Shown: positions 45,827 through 53,958 of the stretch, one piece after another
Position numbering within the stretch: the stretch's first letter is position 1
How the letters are laid out: each line of letters begins with the position of its first letter
NCBI RefSeq assembly: GCF_003058195.1
Contig: NZ_QBUH01000011.1
Location: 55,847 to 119,846 of the forward strand
Length of the DNA: 64,000 nucleotides
Reading direction: 5' to 3'
Source of the DNA: Elizabethkingia sp. YR214
GTDB taxonomy: Bacteria > Bacteroidota > Bacteroidia > Flavobacteriales > Weeksellaceae
The notes under the pieces: model-generated
The model's database searches: none
What the model was told of the DNA's origin: nothing
The model's input: only the letters and a program-made list of their open reading frames with translations
Translations under genes and position numbers: made by a program

Positions 45827-46660
45827 ATGAAAAATATATTAATCTTAGTTTTTGTAAGTATTGCATTGAATATAACTGCACAAGTACCATTTCAAATAAA
45901 CAAGAATGGACATATAATTGTAAAAGCTAAAATAAACAATATTGAAGGTAACTTTATTCTGGATACCGGGGCAGGTATAAATGTAATATTCAAAAATTTT
46001 TCAAAGAAGTTAAGCAATACTAAAACACCAAATTTCTTCGTCGGGCACAGAGCAACCGGAGAGCCTATAGAAGCTGATTTATATAATGCTAATAGTCTTG
46101 AGATTGGTACGAAAAAGTTCCCAAACCAACAATACACTATAATTGATTTAGATTTTGGTGATATAGATGGATTGATTTCTTTACAACCATTTAGAAATAC
46201 TCCTGTGACAATAGATTATAATACACAAAACATTTATTTTAATAAAAAGACAAAATCAAGAAAATATATTGATATTCAATTAGCAGATGAAGCTGGGAAG
46301 TCTCTTGATATTTTCACTTGGGTAAAACTTAATAATAAAATTAATATACAAGTAGAGCTAGATAGTGGTTCGGGAAAGGATTCATATTGGTTTAGTTCAA
46401 AATTATTTGATTATTTGTCCGTTAACAAGGATGCTTTTGAAAAAAAAGCAATAAAAAGTGAATTTAATCCTAAAGTGCAGAATTACTTTTATATAGGAAA
46501 GTATAGTGATTTATCAACGATAAATAATATTTCTTTAGTAAAAGATTTTAATGTTGTGTTCGTAGATGGTTTGATTTACGAAGGGAAAACTAGTATAAAC
46601 TGGCTAGGAAAGGTGCTTACAATTGATATATCTAAAAAGAAAATATTTATTGAAGACTAA
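45827..46660 (+). CDS. Exported retropepsin-like aspartic protease with two active-site halves
   Basis: 277 residues with signal peptide ending TAQV. Half-site one is FILDTGAGINVIF (Asp46-Thr-Gly). A second is VELDSGSG (Asp179-Ser-Gly). Each is followed by a hydrophobic flap-type strand (GLISLQPF; WLGKVLTIDI). One chain therefore carries both catalytic Asp residues, like pepsin, whereas retropepsins use a dimer. Substrate unknown, periplasm expected. Confidence 0.75.
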   Translation: MKNILILVFVSIALNITAQVPFQINKNGHIIVKAKINNIEGNFILDTGAGINVIFKNFSKKLSNTKTPNFFVGHRATGEPIEADLYNANSLEIGTKKFPNQQYTIIDLDFGDIDGLISLQPFRNTPVTIDYNTQNIYFNKKTKSRKYIDIQLADEAGKSLDIFTWVKLNNKINIQVELDSGSGKDSYWFSSKLFDYLSVNKDAFEKKAIKSEFNPKVQNYFYIGKYSDLSTINNISLVKDFNVVFVDGLIYEGKTSINWLGKVLTIDISKKKIFIED

Positions 46661-46998
46661 ATGCACTGCTGAGTTACAATTGTTGTAATACGCGACTATA
46701 TGTGGACTGAATTGATTCTTTTAAGAGATTCCCAAACCAATCCCTTTTAATCATCTGTTGCTATGTCAGGCCAGTCGCTCAATTATAAATATTTGTAATT
46801 ATTAAAAAAATCTTATTAAAGACTGCTAATATAATCATACGATATATGGGGAAGAAAAATGGCATTGTAATATTGTTAATAATTTATTAAAACAATTGTT
46901 TTGTTTATTAATAAATTAATGAATTAGTACTAATGGCATCATGTTTGTAATTTTAGTAATAACAAACACTAATTTATTAACACTTAAAAATTACAATT
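46661..46998. other. Intergenic stretch
   Basis: 338 bp, AT-rich. Nothing recognised except the likely promoter of the GlsB-like gene in the last 80 bp (only a near match, TAATTTTA). Confidence 0.4.
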
Positions 46999-47247
46999 AT
47001 GGGTATTTTAACATGGATTATATTCGGACTCATTGCAGGAGCAATTGCAAAAGCTATTCATCCAGGATCTGATCCGGGAGGCTGGATTGCAACAATTATT
47101 ATTGGTATTATCGGTGCAGTGGTCGGAGGCTGGCTAGGCTCTATGATTTTCGGCGTAGATGTTACCGGTTTTAATATTTCAAGTTTTTTAGTAGCCATCG
47201 GAGGAGCTGTTTTATGCTTAGCCGTCTACAGTGCGATAAAAAAGTAA
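46999..47247 (+). CDS. GlsB/YeaQ/YmgE-family stress membrane protein
   Basis: 82 residues, three glycine-zipper membrane spans: WIIFGLIAGAIAKAIHPG, GGWIATIIIGIIGAVVGGWL and VAIGGAVLCLAVYS. The GAIAK-PG-D-GG pattern is that of the transglycosylase-associated/GlsB family, induced by stress in other bacteria. Inner membrane. Followed by an 18-bp palindrome and a terminator. Confidence 0.88.
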   Translation: MGILTWIIFGLIAGAIAKAIHPGSDPGGWIATIIIGIIGAVVGGWLGSMIFGVDVTGFNISSFLVAIGGAVLCLAVYSAIKK

Positions 47248-47271
47248 ATGAAAATAGATTATTTTAGTTTA

Positions 47272-47289
47272 ACCAGAATTAATTCTGGT
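47272..47289. repeat. 18-bp perfect palindrome
   Basis: ACCAGAATTAATTCTGGT, just before a second hairpin (47296-47323). With no T-run of its own it may be a protein-binding site or part of a double terminator. Confidence 0.5.
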
Positions 47290-47295
47290 AGTATG

Positions 47296-47323
47296 ACAAA
47301 GCCTTAGGATTCTAGGGCTTTGT
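47296..47323. terminator. Terminator between the GlsB-like gene and the MFS gene
   Basis: ACAAAGCC (47296-47303) with GGCTTTGT (47316-47323), then TCTTTATT. Works for both convergent genes. Confidence 0.7.
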
Positions 47324-47329
47324 TCTTTA

Positions 47330-48733
47330 TTAATTCTGCTTTGATTTCATGTTTTTTCCATCAAAGATATGAAGCCTGCGGAAAACAAATCCTGAAATAA
47401 TAGTCAGGATACCAATCGTTAAAAATGTATACCTAAATGCATTATGTACATCTCCTTTAATTAAAGCAGAGTTTTCAAATAGTTTTAATACAATCAAACC
47501 GAATGTAATTCCGAATCCTATTGCCAGTTGCTGGTTTACAGATAGTAAAGAATTTCCGCTACTGGTCTGAAAGTTTCTGAGATCAGCAATCGAAATGGTG
47601 TTCATTGAAGTAAACTGAATAGAATTGAAAAATCCTAAAACTGCGATAATAGGGATAAACCAGTATATGGAAGTATTGATACCGGGAATTGCCAAAACGC
47701 ATATCAATGTTCCTATAATAAATGTATTGATCATTAATGTTTTACGATAACCAAAGGTATCTAAGATCTTTATCACATAAGATTTAGCAAAGATTGCCGT
47801 AATAGCCATTGGTGTAATAATCCATCCCGAAGTAACTGCTGATTGTTTATAGGCGATTTGAATCATTAGAGGAAGTAGTAAAGGAACAGAGCTTATTCCT
47901 AATCTTGTAGCCATATTACCTATGATTCCAACACGGAATGTTCTTACCTTGAAGAGGTTTAAAGGAAATATAGGATTCTCATCCCGTTTTGCATGCCAAT
48001 AGTAATAGTACAGAAAAAGAAAGCCTAAAATAAAAATAAATAAAACCGGAGTGGTGTTCTGAAGATCTCCAAAAAGTTCCAATGAAACAGAGAGCAGGAG
48101 AGATGCAGAAGCAAAAATCAAAAATCCCTTTAAATCAAAATCCAGACTCTCTGCTTTATAATCGGGCATAAACTTTGACCCCAGAATAATACCGATGATT
48201 CCGATAGGAATATTAATTAAGAATATCCAATGCCAGGAAAAGTAATCTACCAGATATCCACCCACTAAGGGTCCTAAAACAGGACCTATCAGAGCTGGTA
48301 TAATAGCAAAATTCATTGCTTTTAATAATTCATTTTTATCAAATGTTTTGATTAATGCTAATTTTCCTACAGGTGTCATTAAGCTTCCACCAATTCCCTG
48401 AATTACCCGGGAAATGACCAGTTGAGTAAGATTTTGAGATAAGACACAAAACAAAGATCCTACACTAAAGAGTATAAGTGAAGAGATAAATACTTTTTTA
48501 GTTCCGAACTTATCCGCTAAAAAACCACTCACCGGCATAAAAACAGCTAATGTTAAAACGTAGCTGATAATGGCATTCTGCATATTAAGGGGAGATTCCT
48601 GCAGATCTTTTGCTATAGAGGGGAGTGATGTGTTTAGAATGGTGGAGTCCAGCATTTGCATAAAGATTGCAGTTGCAAGAATAACCGGTAATATTTTTTT
48701 TGTAGCGCTTACAGATAGATTTACTTCTGACAT
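47330..48733 (-). CDS. MFS multidrug exporter, MdtD/HsrA-like (DHA2)
   Basis: 467 residues, about 13-14 membrane spans. The antiporter motifs are clear: LDSTILNTSLPSIAKDLQ near the start, GFLADKFGTKKVF (motif A) and RVIQGIGGSLMTPVGKL, then GPVLGPLVGGYLVDYFSWHW (motif C type), split here for reading. Proton-driven export of drugs across the inner membrane. Its promoter is probably the TAACTTTG box at 48787-48794. Single gene; the partner membrane-fusion and TolC proteins are not adjacent. Confidence 0.88.
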   Translation of the reverse strand: MSEVNLSVSATKKILPVILATAIFMQMLDSTILNTSLPSIAKDLQESPLNMQNAIISYVLTLAVFMPVSGFLADKFGTKKVFISSLILFSVGSLFCVLSQNLTQLVISRVIQGIGGSLMTPVGKLALIKTFDKNELLKAMNFAIIPALIGPVLGPLVGGYLVDYFSWHWIFLINIPIGIIGIILGSKFMPDYKAESLDFDLKGFLIFASASLLLSVSLELFGDLQNTTPVLFIFILGFLFLYYYYWHAKRDENPIFPLNLFKVRTFRVGIIGNMATRLGISSVPLLLPLMIQIAYKQSAVTSGWIITPMAITAIFAKSYVIKILDTFGYRKTLMINTFIIGTLICVLAIPGINTSIYWFIPIIAVLGFFNSIQFTSMNTISIADLRNFQTSSGNSLLSVNQQLAIGFGITFGLIVLKLFENSALIKGDVHNAFRYTFLTIGILTIISGFVFRRLHIFDGKNMKSKQN

Positions 48734-48786
48734 TTTCAGGAGAATGGATATTTAATTCAGTTTGGCTTAACTTCAATTGTGCTGTT

Positions 48787-48794
48787 CAAAGTTA
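48787..48794 (-). promoter_or_regulatory. TAnnTTTG box of the MFS gene
   Basis: TAACTTTG on the minus strand, 54 nt upstream of the start. No good TTG at -33. Confidence 0.5.
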
Positions 48795-48944
48795 GCTTAT
48801 AGTTTCTGGAAAAACTTATAATTAATATGCATTTTTACTATATCTTATTTATCGTATCATATATCAGATTTACCTTACTTATCCTTAAATTTTATTTTTA
48901 ATATATAATTAAATAAAATTTTACATTTTTTAACATATCCCTTC

Positions 48945-48975
48945 TTGCAATTTTTTTTCTGCCTTCTTATTTTTG
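48945..48975 (+). promoter_or_regulatory. Strong Bacteroidota promoter with no gene behind it
   Basis: TTG (48945-48947), 20-nt spacer, TATTTTTG (48968-48975) fit the consensus. It points into 600 bp without a reading frame that ends in two terminators. Confidence 0.6.
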
Positions 48976-48981
48976 TTCCAA

Positions 48982-49141
48982 CCAATTAAAATCATTACTT
49001 CATTGTACTATAAATAATTAACATTCAGGTTATTTAAGGCCATAATTTTTATGTTTATTTTGTAGCTCATTTGTCAATTAGTTAAGTCCAATGTCTAATT
49101 ATTTATAGTATCTAGCCCCGGAACTATTCCGGGGTTTTGTT
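48982..49141 (+). ncRNA. Candidate small RNA
   Basis: Predicted start about 7 nt after the TATTTTTG box, and end at the CCCCGGAA/TTCCGGGG terminator. The roughly 160-nt product has no reading frame over 20 codons with a credible start. The family is unknown; I cannot match it to 6S, tmRNA or RNase P RNA by eye. Confidence 0.45.
49116..49141 (+). terminator. Terminator of the candidate small RNA
   Basis: CCCCGGAA (49116-49123) and TTCCGGGG (49127-49134), perfect, then TTTTGTTTTTTT. Confidence 0.85.
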
Positions 49142-49203
49142 TTTTTAAATTTGAAACGAACATTGATTTCTATCAAATAAAACTATTGAAAAACTACTTA
49201 ACT

Positions 49204-49229
49204 GACCCCGAACTTCGGGGTCTTTTCTT
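49204..49229 (+). terminator. Second orphan terminator
   Basis: GACCCCGA (49204-49211) and TCGGGGTC (49215-49222), then TTTTCTTTT. Lies 110 bp before the first gene of the element remnant. Confidence 0.8.
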
Positions 49230-49339
49230 TTAATATCCCTATTAAAGGCAATTATAGACAAAATATACTGAAAGCCTTCCAAATTACTCTTTAAATATGA
49301 TTTCCTCATTATTTTAACCGTAGCTATTATTTACATGCT

Positions 49340-50524
49340 ATGGAAAACAAAAAGGATTCTAAAGAAAAAGAATTACACCAGCAAACCAGTATAAAAAAGA
49401 CAGGTGATACTTTACTCGTATTACACCACGATACTGATACTATTAAACTTGTTCAGGGAATTGATCACAACGGAAATCTTAAAGATATTTCACTTAGTCA
49501 CGACCCTTGTGAAATGCCTATTCTTATAGATGAGGAAAATCAGGATTTTGTCAACTTCTACTGTGATTTTTATTTCCAGCTTAAACATCCTGAAGAATTC
49601 TCATTTTTCAAGGTTAGTGAATATGAAGCTGTTCAAACCGGAAAAGATTTACAACAGTATATCGATCATGCCAGACCTGAAGATTATAAAAATTTATCAC
49701 AGTATGAGATTAACATCAATACGGTACAGAATATAAAGAGCCTGACAAGCAGTGATACCCATACAAAAACAGCAAAGGAGCGCTATCTGTATAATCTTAA
49801 AGACATTGATTGGTATACGATGGAAAAGCTTGGACTTAGTCAGCAATTACTAGAGAATAGAGGCATTTTAGTCCCTTTACTCAAAGGTCTTAAAACCTCT
49901 GTATTAATTCCTATTAGCATAAGAATGGGAGATACCCACATCAGAACTGATGCCAGAATAGTTCTTCGGGCTAATACTTCCGGATTACTCGAGCCTATTA
50001 TTTACCCCGTCAGAAAAGCGCCTAATTTCAAAGAAAGTTTCTTTGGCCATTATTTCACGAAAGAGGATCAGCGCAATCTCACCACTACTGGAAATATGGG
50101 AAGGGTAGTGGATCTAATCCATCCGGTAACAAATGAAGTCATTCCTTCTCTTATCAGTATAGACCGGTTAACCCGTGAATTCTTCTCTTACAGAATAGAG
50201 AATATTAGAATACCTCAAACTATAGGCGGAATTCAACTCTCCAAAGAGCAGGAAGAGATACTAAAATCCGGCAGGGTTTTATTTCTGGAAAATATACTCT
50301 CCCGAAGAGGCAACCTCTTCAACGCCAGTCTTCAGTTCAATGCTGAAAGAGGTTATGTAGAGTTTCTGTTCAATAAGGATTTAAAAGAATTTAAACTCCA
50401 TAGTTTATTTCAAAACAATACAACTTTAAAACCACCCTTCGATGTGGTCAGATTATACTTTTGTTCAATTTCGCGGCATATATTCATGGAACGTCTTTTT
50501 TCAAATCTATCTGAAATTTTCTGA
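49340..50524 (+). CDS. DUF4099/DUF3945-type ICE protein, 3-prime truncated
   Basis: 394 residues as read. It has the look of the DUF4099/DUF3945 proteins of Bacteroidota conjugative elements: YLYNLKDIDWYTMEKLGLSQ then a DARIVLRANTSGLLEPIIYP segment, and QIGGIQLSKEQEE-like repeats (GGIQLSKEQEEILKSGRVLF and FNASLQFNAERGYVEFLF). True sequence seems to end near residue 362 (LHSLFQNN). The last 30 residues are the antisense of the relaxase gene, so the C-terminus was cut off by a rearrangement and replaced by read-through. Confidence 0.7.
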   Translation: MENKKDSKEKELHQQTSIKKTGDTLLVLHHDTDTIKLVQGIDHNGNLKDISLSHDPCEMPILIDEENQDFVNFYCDFYFQLKHPEEFSFFKVSEYEAVQTGKDLQQYIDHARPEDYKNLSQYEININTVQNIKSLTSSDTHTKTAKERYLYNLKDIDWYTMEKLGLSQQLLENRGILVPLLKGLKTSVLIPISIRMGDTHIRTDARIVLRANTSGLLEPIIYPVRKAPNFKESFFGHYFTKEDQRNLTTTGNMGRVVDLIHPVTNEVIPSLISIDRLTREFFSYRIENIRIPQTIGGIQLSKEQEEILKSGRVLFLENILSRRGNLFNASLQFNAERGYVEFLFNKDLKEFKLHSLFQNNTTLKPPFDVVRLYFCSISRHIFMERLFSNLSEIF

Positions 50525-50901
50525 CCCTCTTCATCCACGCCAACCGATACAATATGGATATGAGAACGTTCAATATCTGAATGTTTAAATACAACAAAAG
50601 GCTGATTTCCATAACCCATTTTCTGCATATAGTCCTCGGCTATGTTTTTAAACATTTCCTCACTTACATGATCTCTAGGATCCGGGTTAAGGGAAATATG
50701 AACTGCGATTTTTTCTGTATTGCGATTGGCCATTATATAGGGCTGAAAAGATCTGGCCAGTTGGCTCACAGAATAATGACCATCATGAGTTTCAATCATT
50801 TTATGAGTTAAGATGATCTTGGCGTTTTTTTCTTCTACTTTAAGTTGATTGTAAGCTAAAGCGCCATATAAGTTTGTGCTTCTGCCAATTTTTGCAATCA
50901 T
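50410..50901 (-). CDS. mobB: MobB-type relaxase, N-terminal fragment
   Basis: 163 residues, about a third of a usual relaxase. It keeps the nuclease core: a candidate Tyr18 near the N-terminus and the metal site FKHSDIERSHIHIV (His107, His114, His116), as in mobilization nucleases that nick oriT. The C-terminus ends abruptly at KGGFKVVLF where it meets the DUF4099 gene tail to tail. Lies 2 nt after mobA. Unlikely to support transfer. Confidence 0.8.
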   Translation of the reverse strand: MIAKIGRSTNLYGALAYNQLKVEEKNAKIILTHKMIETHDGHYSVSQLARSFQPYIMANRNTEKIAVHISLNPDPRDHVSEEMFKNIAEDYMQKMGYGNQPFVVFKHSDIERSHIHIVSVGVDEEGQKISDRFEKRRSMNICREIEQKYNLTTSKGGFKVVLF

Positions 50902-50903
50902 TT

Positions 50904-51302
50904 TTAGGGTTGTTTTATGATATGCTTTTTCTCAAATTCTTCAGTTAGCTGAATAATCTTTTGACATAAAACGACCATCTCAATCGTCTGTTTTTCCAAT
51001 TTAAAAAGAAATGCACTGGCTTTTTTCTCTGAAAAATTCCGATAAAGAAGTTTAACTATTTGATTATAATTGACTCCTACCGCGCGAAACTGACTGTGAA
51101 ATGTTGTCAGGCGCATATAAAAATCAACGGTTCCTTTATCAATTTTCACAGTTTTTATTTCCTTTCCAAATAATAAAGCTTTGATAAACTTGGCTTTATT
51201 AGGCATGCCTGAGTCTTTATAAAGCGATAAGAGTTTTTCATTTTCCTCATCGGTGAGGCGAAAGACATGACGATGGATAATGCGGATAATTTTGACTTTC
51301 AA
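50904..51302 (-). CDS. mobA: MobA-like mobilization accessory protein
   Basis: 132 residues. HVFRLTDEENEKLLSLYKDS and a later VNYNQIVKLLYRN segment are typical of the ribbon-helix-helix MobA/MobC accessory proteins that bind oriT with the relaxase; the first 10 residues (KVKIIRIIHR) are unusual. Its start overlaps the divergent gene at 51267 by about 30 bp, so one of the two starts may be wrong. Directly precedes mobB. Confidence 0.72.
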   Translation of the reverse strand: MKVKIIRIIHRHVFRLTDEENEKLLSLYKDSGMPNKAKFIKALLFGKEIKTVKIDKGTVDFYMRLTTFHSQFRAVGVNYNQIVKLLYRNFSEKKASAFLFKLEKQTIEMVVLCQKIIQLTEEFEKKHIIKQP

Positions 51303-51710
51303 TACGATGAAAATAAGAACATCGTTAGTGAAATTCAGCAGGAAGAATCGGAAGAAAATTTCAGTATGACACCGGATTGGGATCAGGAGGAAGAAGAGTT
51401 TAAAGAGGAGGCGGAATTTAGTAATTATGATGGTTTAGCCCAAGGGGTTACCTTTGAAGAATTAGGAACAGCGGGGATGCTTCTACAAAAAGATAAATTA
51501 GAACTATCTCAAAAACAAACAGCAGCTGACATAGTTCAAAAAATACATGGAACCACATTATTTGATTTACTAATAAATTCCGTTGAAGATGCATCCCGAA
51601 AGGTCTCAGAACTTTTATATAACATAAGTTTAACTGAAACAAAAACCGATTCTTCCGTTTTATTGCTGAAAAATAATTACAAAGATTTCGATATTCAGGA
51701 CTTTATCTGA
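51273..51710 (+). CDS. Acidic ICE-associated protein, unknown
   Basis: 145 residues from ATG 51273 (ATG 51267 also possible). Acidic first half (QQEESEENF, DQEEEEFKEEAEF), then GVTFEELGTAGMLL and a helical end. Of the kind found next to mob genes in Bacteroidota conjugative elements, but no named family. Divergent from and overlapping with mobA. Confidence 0.55.
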   Translation: MDNADNFDFQYDENKNIVSEIQQEESEENFSMTPDWDQEEEEFKEEAEFSNYDGLAQGVTFEELGTAGMLLQKDKLELSQKQTAADIVQKIHGTTLFDLLINSVEDASRKVSELLYNISLTETKTDSSVLLLKNNYKDFDIQDFI

Positions 51711-51724
51711 AGACTAAAAAGGGA

Positions 51725-52195
51725 TTATAATAATCCCTCATCCTGAAAAGAAAGATATCCCTCAGAAGTTACAATCAGGTGATCAAGAACCTGTATCTCA
51801 AGTAATTTTCCACCGTTTTTAATCTTTTCAGTCAACTGAATATCCTGAGTACTGGGTTTAAGATTCCCCGAGGGGTGGTTGTGTGATAATATTATTGCTG
51901 ATGCATTTGCTTTGAGAGCTGCTGAATAGATGAGTTTTGGATCAACAAATGTTGCATTTACTCCTCCTGTTGATACCAGATAAATTCCCAGTACTTTATT
52001 GGCGTTATTCATCAGCAGTATTTTAAACTGTTCTACAAATTCAATACTATCATGATCCCAATTTTTTATGATTATTTCATAGGCATCTTTAGAACATGAA
52101 ATAGTTGGTCTTAGTGATGCTTTTACAACATTTCTGTAGATAAGCTGAACTTCTGAAATATTGTACAATTCCTGATTTTTAACTTTAGGTTCCAT
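51725..52195 (-). CDS. radC: RadC-like JAB-domain protein
   Basis: 156 residues. JAMM metal site: ILSHNHPSGNLKPSTQD with His105, His107 and Asp118. RadC-like proteins of this length are standard passengers of mobile elements; despite the name their role in repair is unproven, and anti-restriction or recombination help is often guessed. Faces the acidic protein gene tail to tail. Confidence 0.85.
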   Translation of the reverse strand: MEPKVKNQELYNISEVQLIYRNVVKASLRPTISCSKDAYEIIIKNWDHDSIEFVEQFKILLMNNANKVLGIYLVSTGGVNATFVDPKLIYSAALKANASAIILSHNHPSGNLKPSTQDIQLTEKIKNGGKLLEIQVLDHLIVTSEGYLSFQDEGLL

Positions 52196-52240
52196 AATTG
52201 TTCATTTTAAAGGTTAAAGAATAAATTATGGTGCGCCATA

Positions 52241-52345
52241 CGGCTTATAGTGATCAAGTGCAAAAAGTAACGGAATAAATGATGGCTTACGAAGCGGGAA
52301 AAGTTTATGCCGGAATTTTTCAGCACGCTTCAGAGCCATAAGCCG
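52241..52345. repeat. Inverted repeat between radC and fic
   Basis: CGGCTTAT (52241-52248) and ATAAGCCG (52338-52345) in a non-coding 190-bp gap of the element. May bind a protein or be a remnant of oriT or a regulatory region. Confidence 0.4.
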
Positions 52346-52388
52346 AAATTTGTACAGGAATTAAGGATTCTCTCCCTACTATTATAAT

Positions 52389-53282
52389 TTAATGAAATTC
52401 TATTTTAAAATATCGAAGAATATCTTTGTAATGATCCTGAGCTGTCAGACAAGTGTCCAGTAAATATTCTTTTATATGAGTCCATTCTTGTAACCCTCTA
52501 TAGTAGAAAAGTTTTAAATCTTCATCTATAATAAAAGGTACAATATTATTGGCGAGACATTCTTTGAAGATTATGAGCCGGCCAACGCGTCCATTTCCAT
52601 CCTGAAAAGGATGAATTATTTCAAATTGATAATGAAAATCAATAATATCTTCAAAAGTTTTATTTCTTATAAGGTGGTAATTGGCAAGTAATTCTTTCAT
52701 TTGTGCAGATACCTCTTCGGGCGAACAGGTCGCATTACCGCCAACTTCATTCGGAAGTTTTTTATAACTTCCAACATTAAACCAATCCTTGCGGCTATCA
52801 GATGTTCCCGATTTTAATAAAAAATGTAATTCTTTAATGAAGGATTCTGTTAATTTGGTTTTTGCTTTATCAATAACTAAATCAATACAACGGAAGTGAT
52901 TAGTGGTTTCGATAATATCATCGACATTAACGCTCTCCTCAGTTACTCCAATGGTATTAGTTTCATAAATATATCGGGTCTGATCATGTGTTAATTTACT
53001 CCCTTCAATACGATTTGAATTATAAGTCAGATCAATTTGTGTTCTATGATAAATTCCCCCCTTAAGTTTCATTTCTTTTTGCTCTATTAGATGATTAAGT
53101 AAAATATTATTACTTAATTTTTTCTTATTTGCTTTTGCAGGTAGTAATGCATCAAATGGAATATTCCAGGTTTTTCCAGTCAGAAAAGCTCCTTTTATTT
53201 TTCCATTTGCACAATAGTTTCGTATAGTTCGCTGGGGAATATTCCATTTTTTTGCAAATTCACTGACTGAAATATAGTTCAT
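52389..53282 (-). CDS. Fic-family AMP/UMP-transferase with N-terminal HTH
   Basis: The start is taken as ATG 53282 (an upstream ATG at 53312 adds 10 odd residues), 297 residues. The N-terminal 45 residues are an excisionase/MerR-like HTH (SVSEFAKKWNIPQRTIRNYC). The catalytic FIC motif HPFQDGNGR (224-232) is intact, so AMPylation or similar is possible. The inhibitory motif SNRIEG at 89-94 matches the (S/T)xxxE(G/N) rule, so it may regulate itself. Lies between radC and the tra genes; possible cargo toxin or regulator of the element. Confidence 0.82.
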   Translation of the reverse strand: MNYISVSEFAKKWNIPQRTIRNYCANGKIKGAFLTGKTWNIPFDALLPAKANKKKLSNNILLNHLIEQKEMKLKGGIYHRTQIDLTYNSNRIEGSKLTHDQTRYIYETNTIGVTEESVNVDDIIETTNHFRCIDLVIDKAKTKLTESFIKELHFLLKSGTSDSRKDWFNVGSYKKLPNEVGGNATCSPEEVSAQMKELLANYHLIRNKTFEDIIDFHYQFEIIHPFQDGNGRVGRLIIFKECLANNIVPFIIDEDLKLFYYRGLQEWTHIKEYLLDTCLTAQDHYKDILRYFKIEFH

Positions 53283-53518
53283 GATATTAATTGTTATTAC
53301 CGTTATCGGCAAATTTAATGCAAAATTAATTAATAAAAATGTTTTTTCTTGCCGATAAGGGCGTTTCTAATATTATCCGTTTGTTTTTATCCTACAGGCC
53401 ATCAATGGTAAAAAGCTACCCATAAGTGACACTTTATCACAGCCCATCTTGTTCTTTTTCATTTTTGTATCAAAGTCCCACACCTGGTGGGAACTACGAA
53501 TAATAAATCATTTAGATT

Positions 53519-53948
53519 ATGGAAAAACAATTAAAGAAGATTTTGATTACAGGACTGATGCTGTTTACTATTTTACCAGCATTCGGTCACCCAGTGGCTC
53601 ACCAGGTATATCAGTGTATATCTCTGGCTGCCGGTTTCAGATATGTTTAGTTCGATGCTGGCTAAGATACAGTCACTAATATTGGAAAGGGATATTGAAA
53701 TGCTGGTAGATCCGGATTTTATACCGGATACTTCTAATACGGTATACATTATTTATATGATTATTGGTATAGTAGGATATTTTACGATTCCTACTGTGAC
53801 TGGTTGGATTATTCAGGCCGGAGGTGCCGGAAACTTTTTACGCAATATCAATCAGACAGGCCGTAAAACCGGAAATATTGCAGGCGCCGGTGCCGGATCT
53901 GTGACCGGAAATATCAGCGGACAGCTCATGAAAGACCATAATGATTAA
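53519..53948 (+). pseudogene. traJ: TraI-like/TraJ fusion scar of a CTnDOT-type transfer operon
   Basis: From ATG 53519 a signal-peptide frame runs MEKQLKKILITGLMLF then ILPAFGH, like the start of a TraI-type protein. At about 53589 the reading jumps out of frame into the last 120 residues of TraJ (TQWLTRYISVYLWLPVSDMF; YFTIPTVTGWIIQAGGAGNF) that end at 53948. A deletion joined the two genes, losing most of TraI and the membrane half of TraJ. Confidence 0.75.
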
Positions 53949-53958
53949 TTATTAAGCA

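Noticed and set aside
49060..49110. Possible tRNA near the orphan terminators
   Set aside because: No cloverleaf arms or TTC-type T loop can be formed; only the promoter/terminator signals remain.
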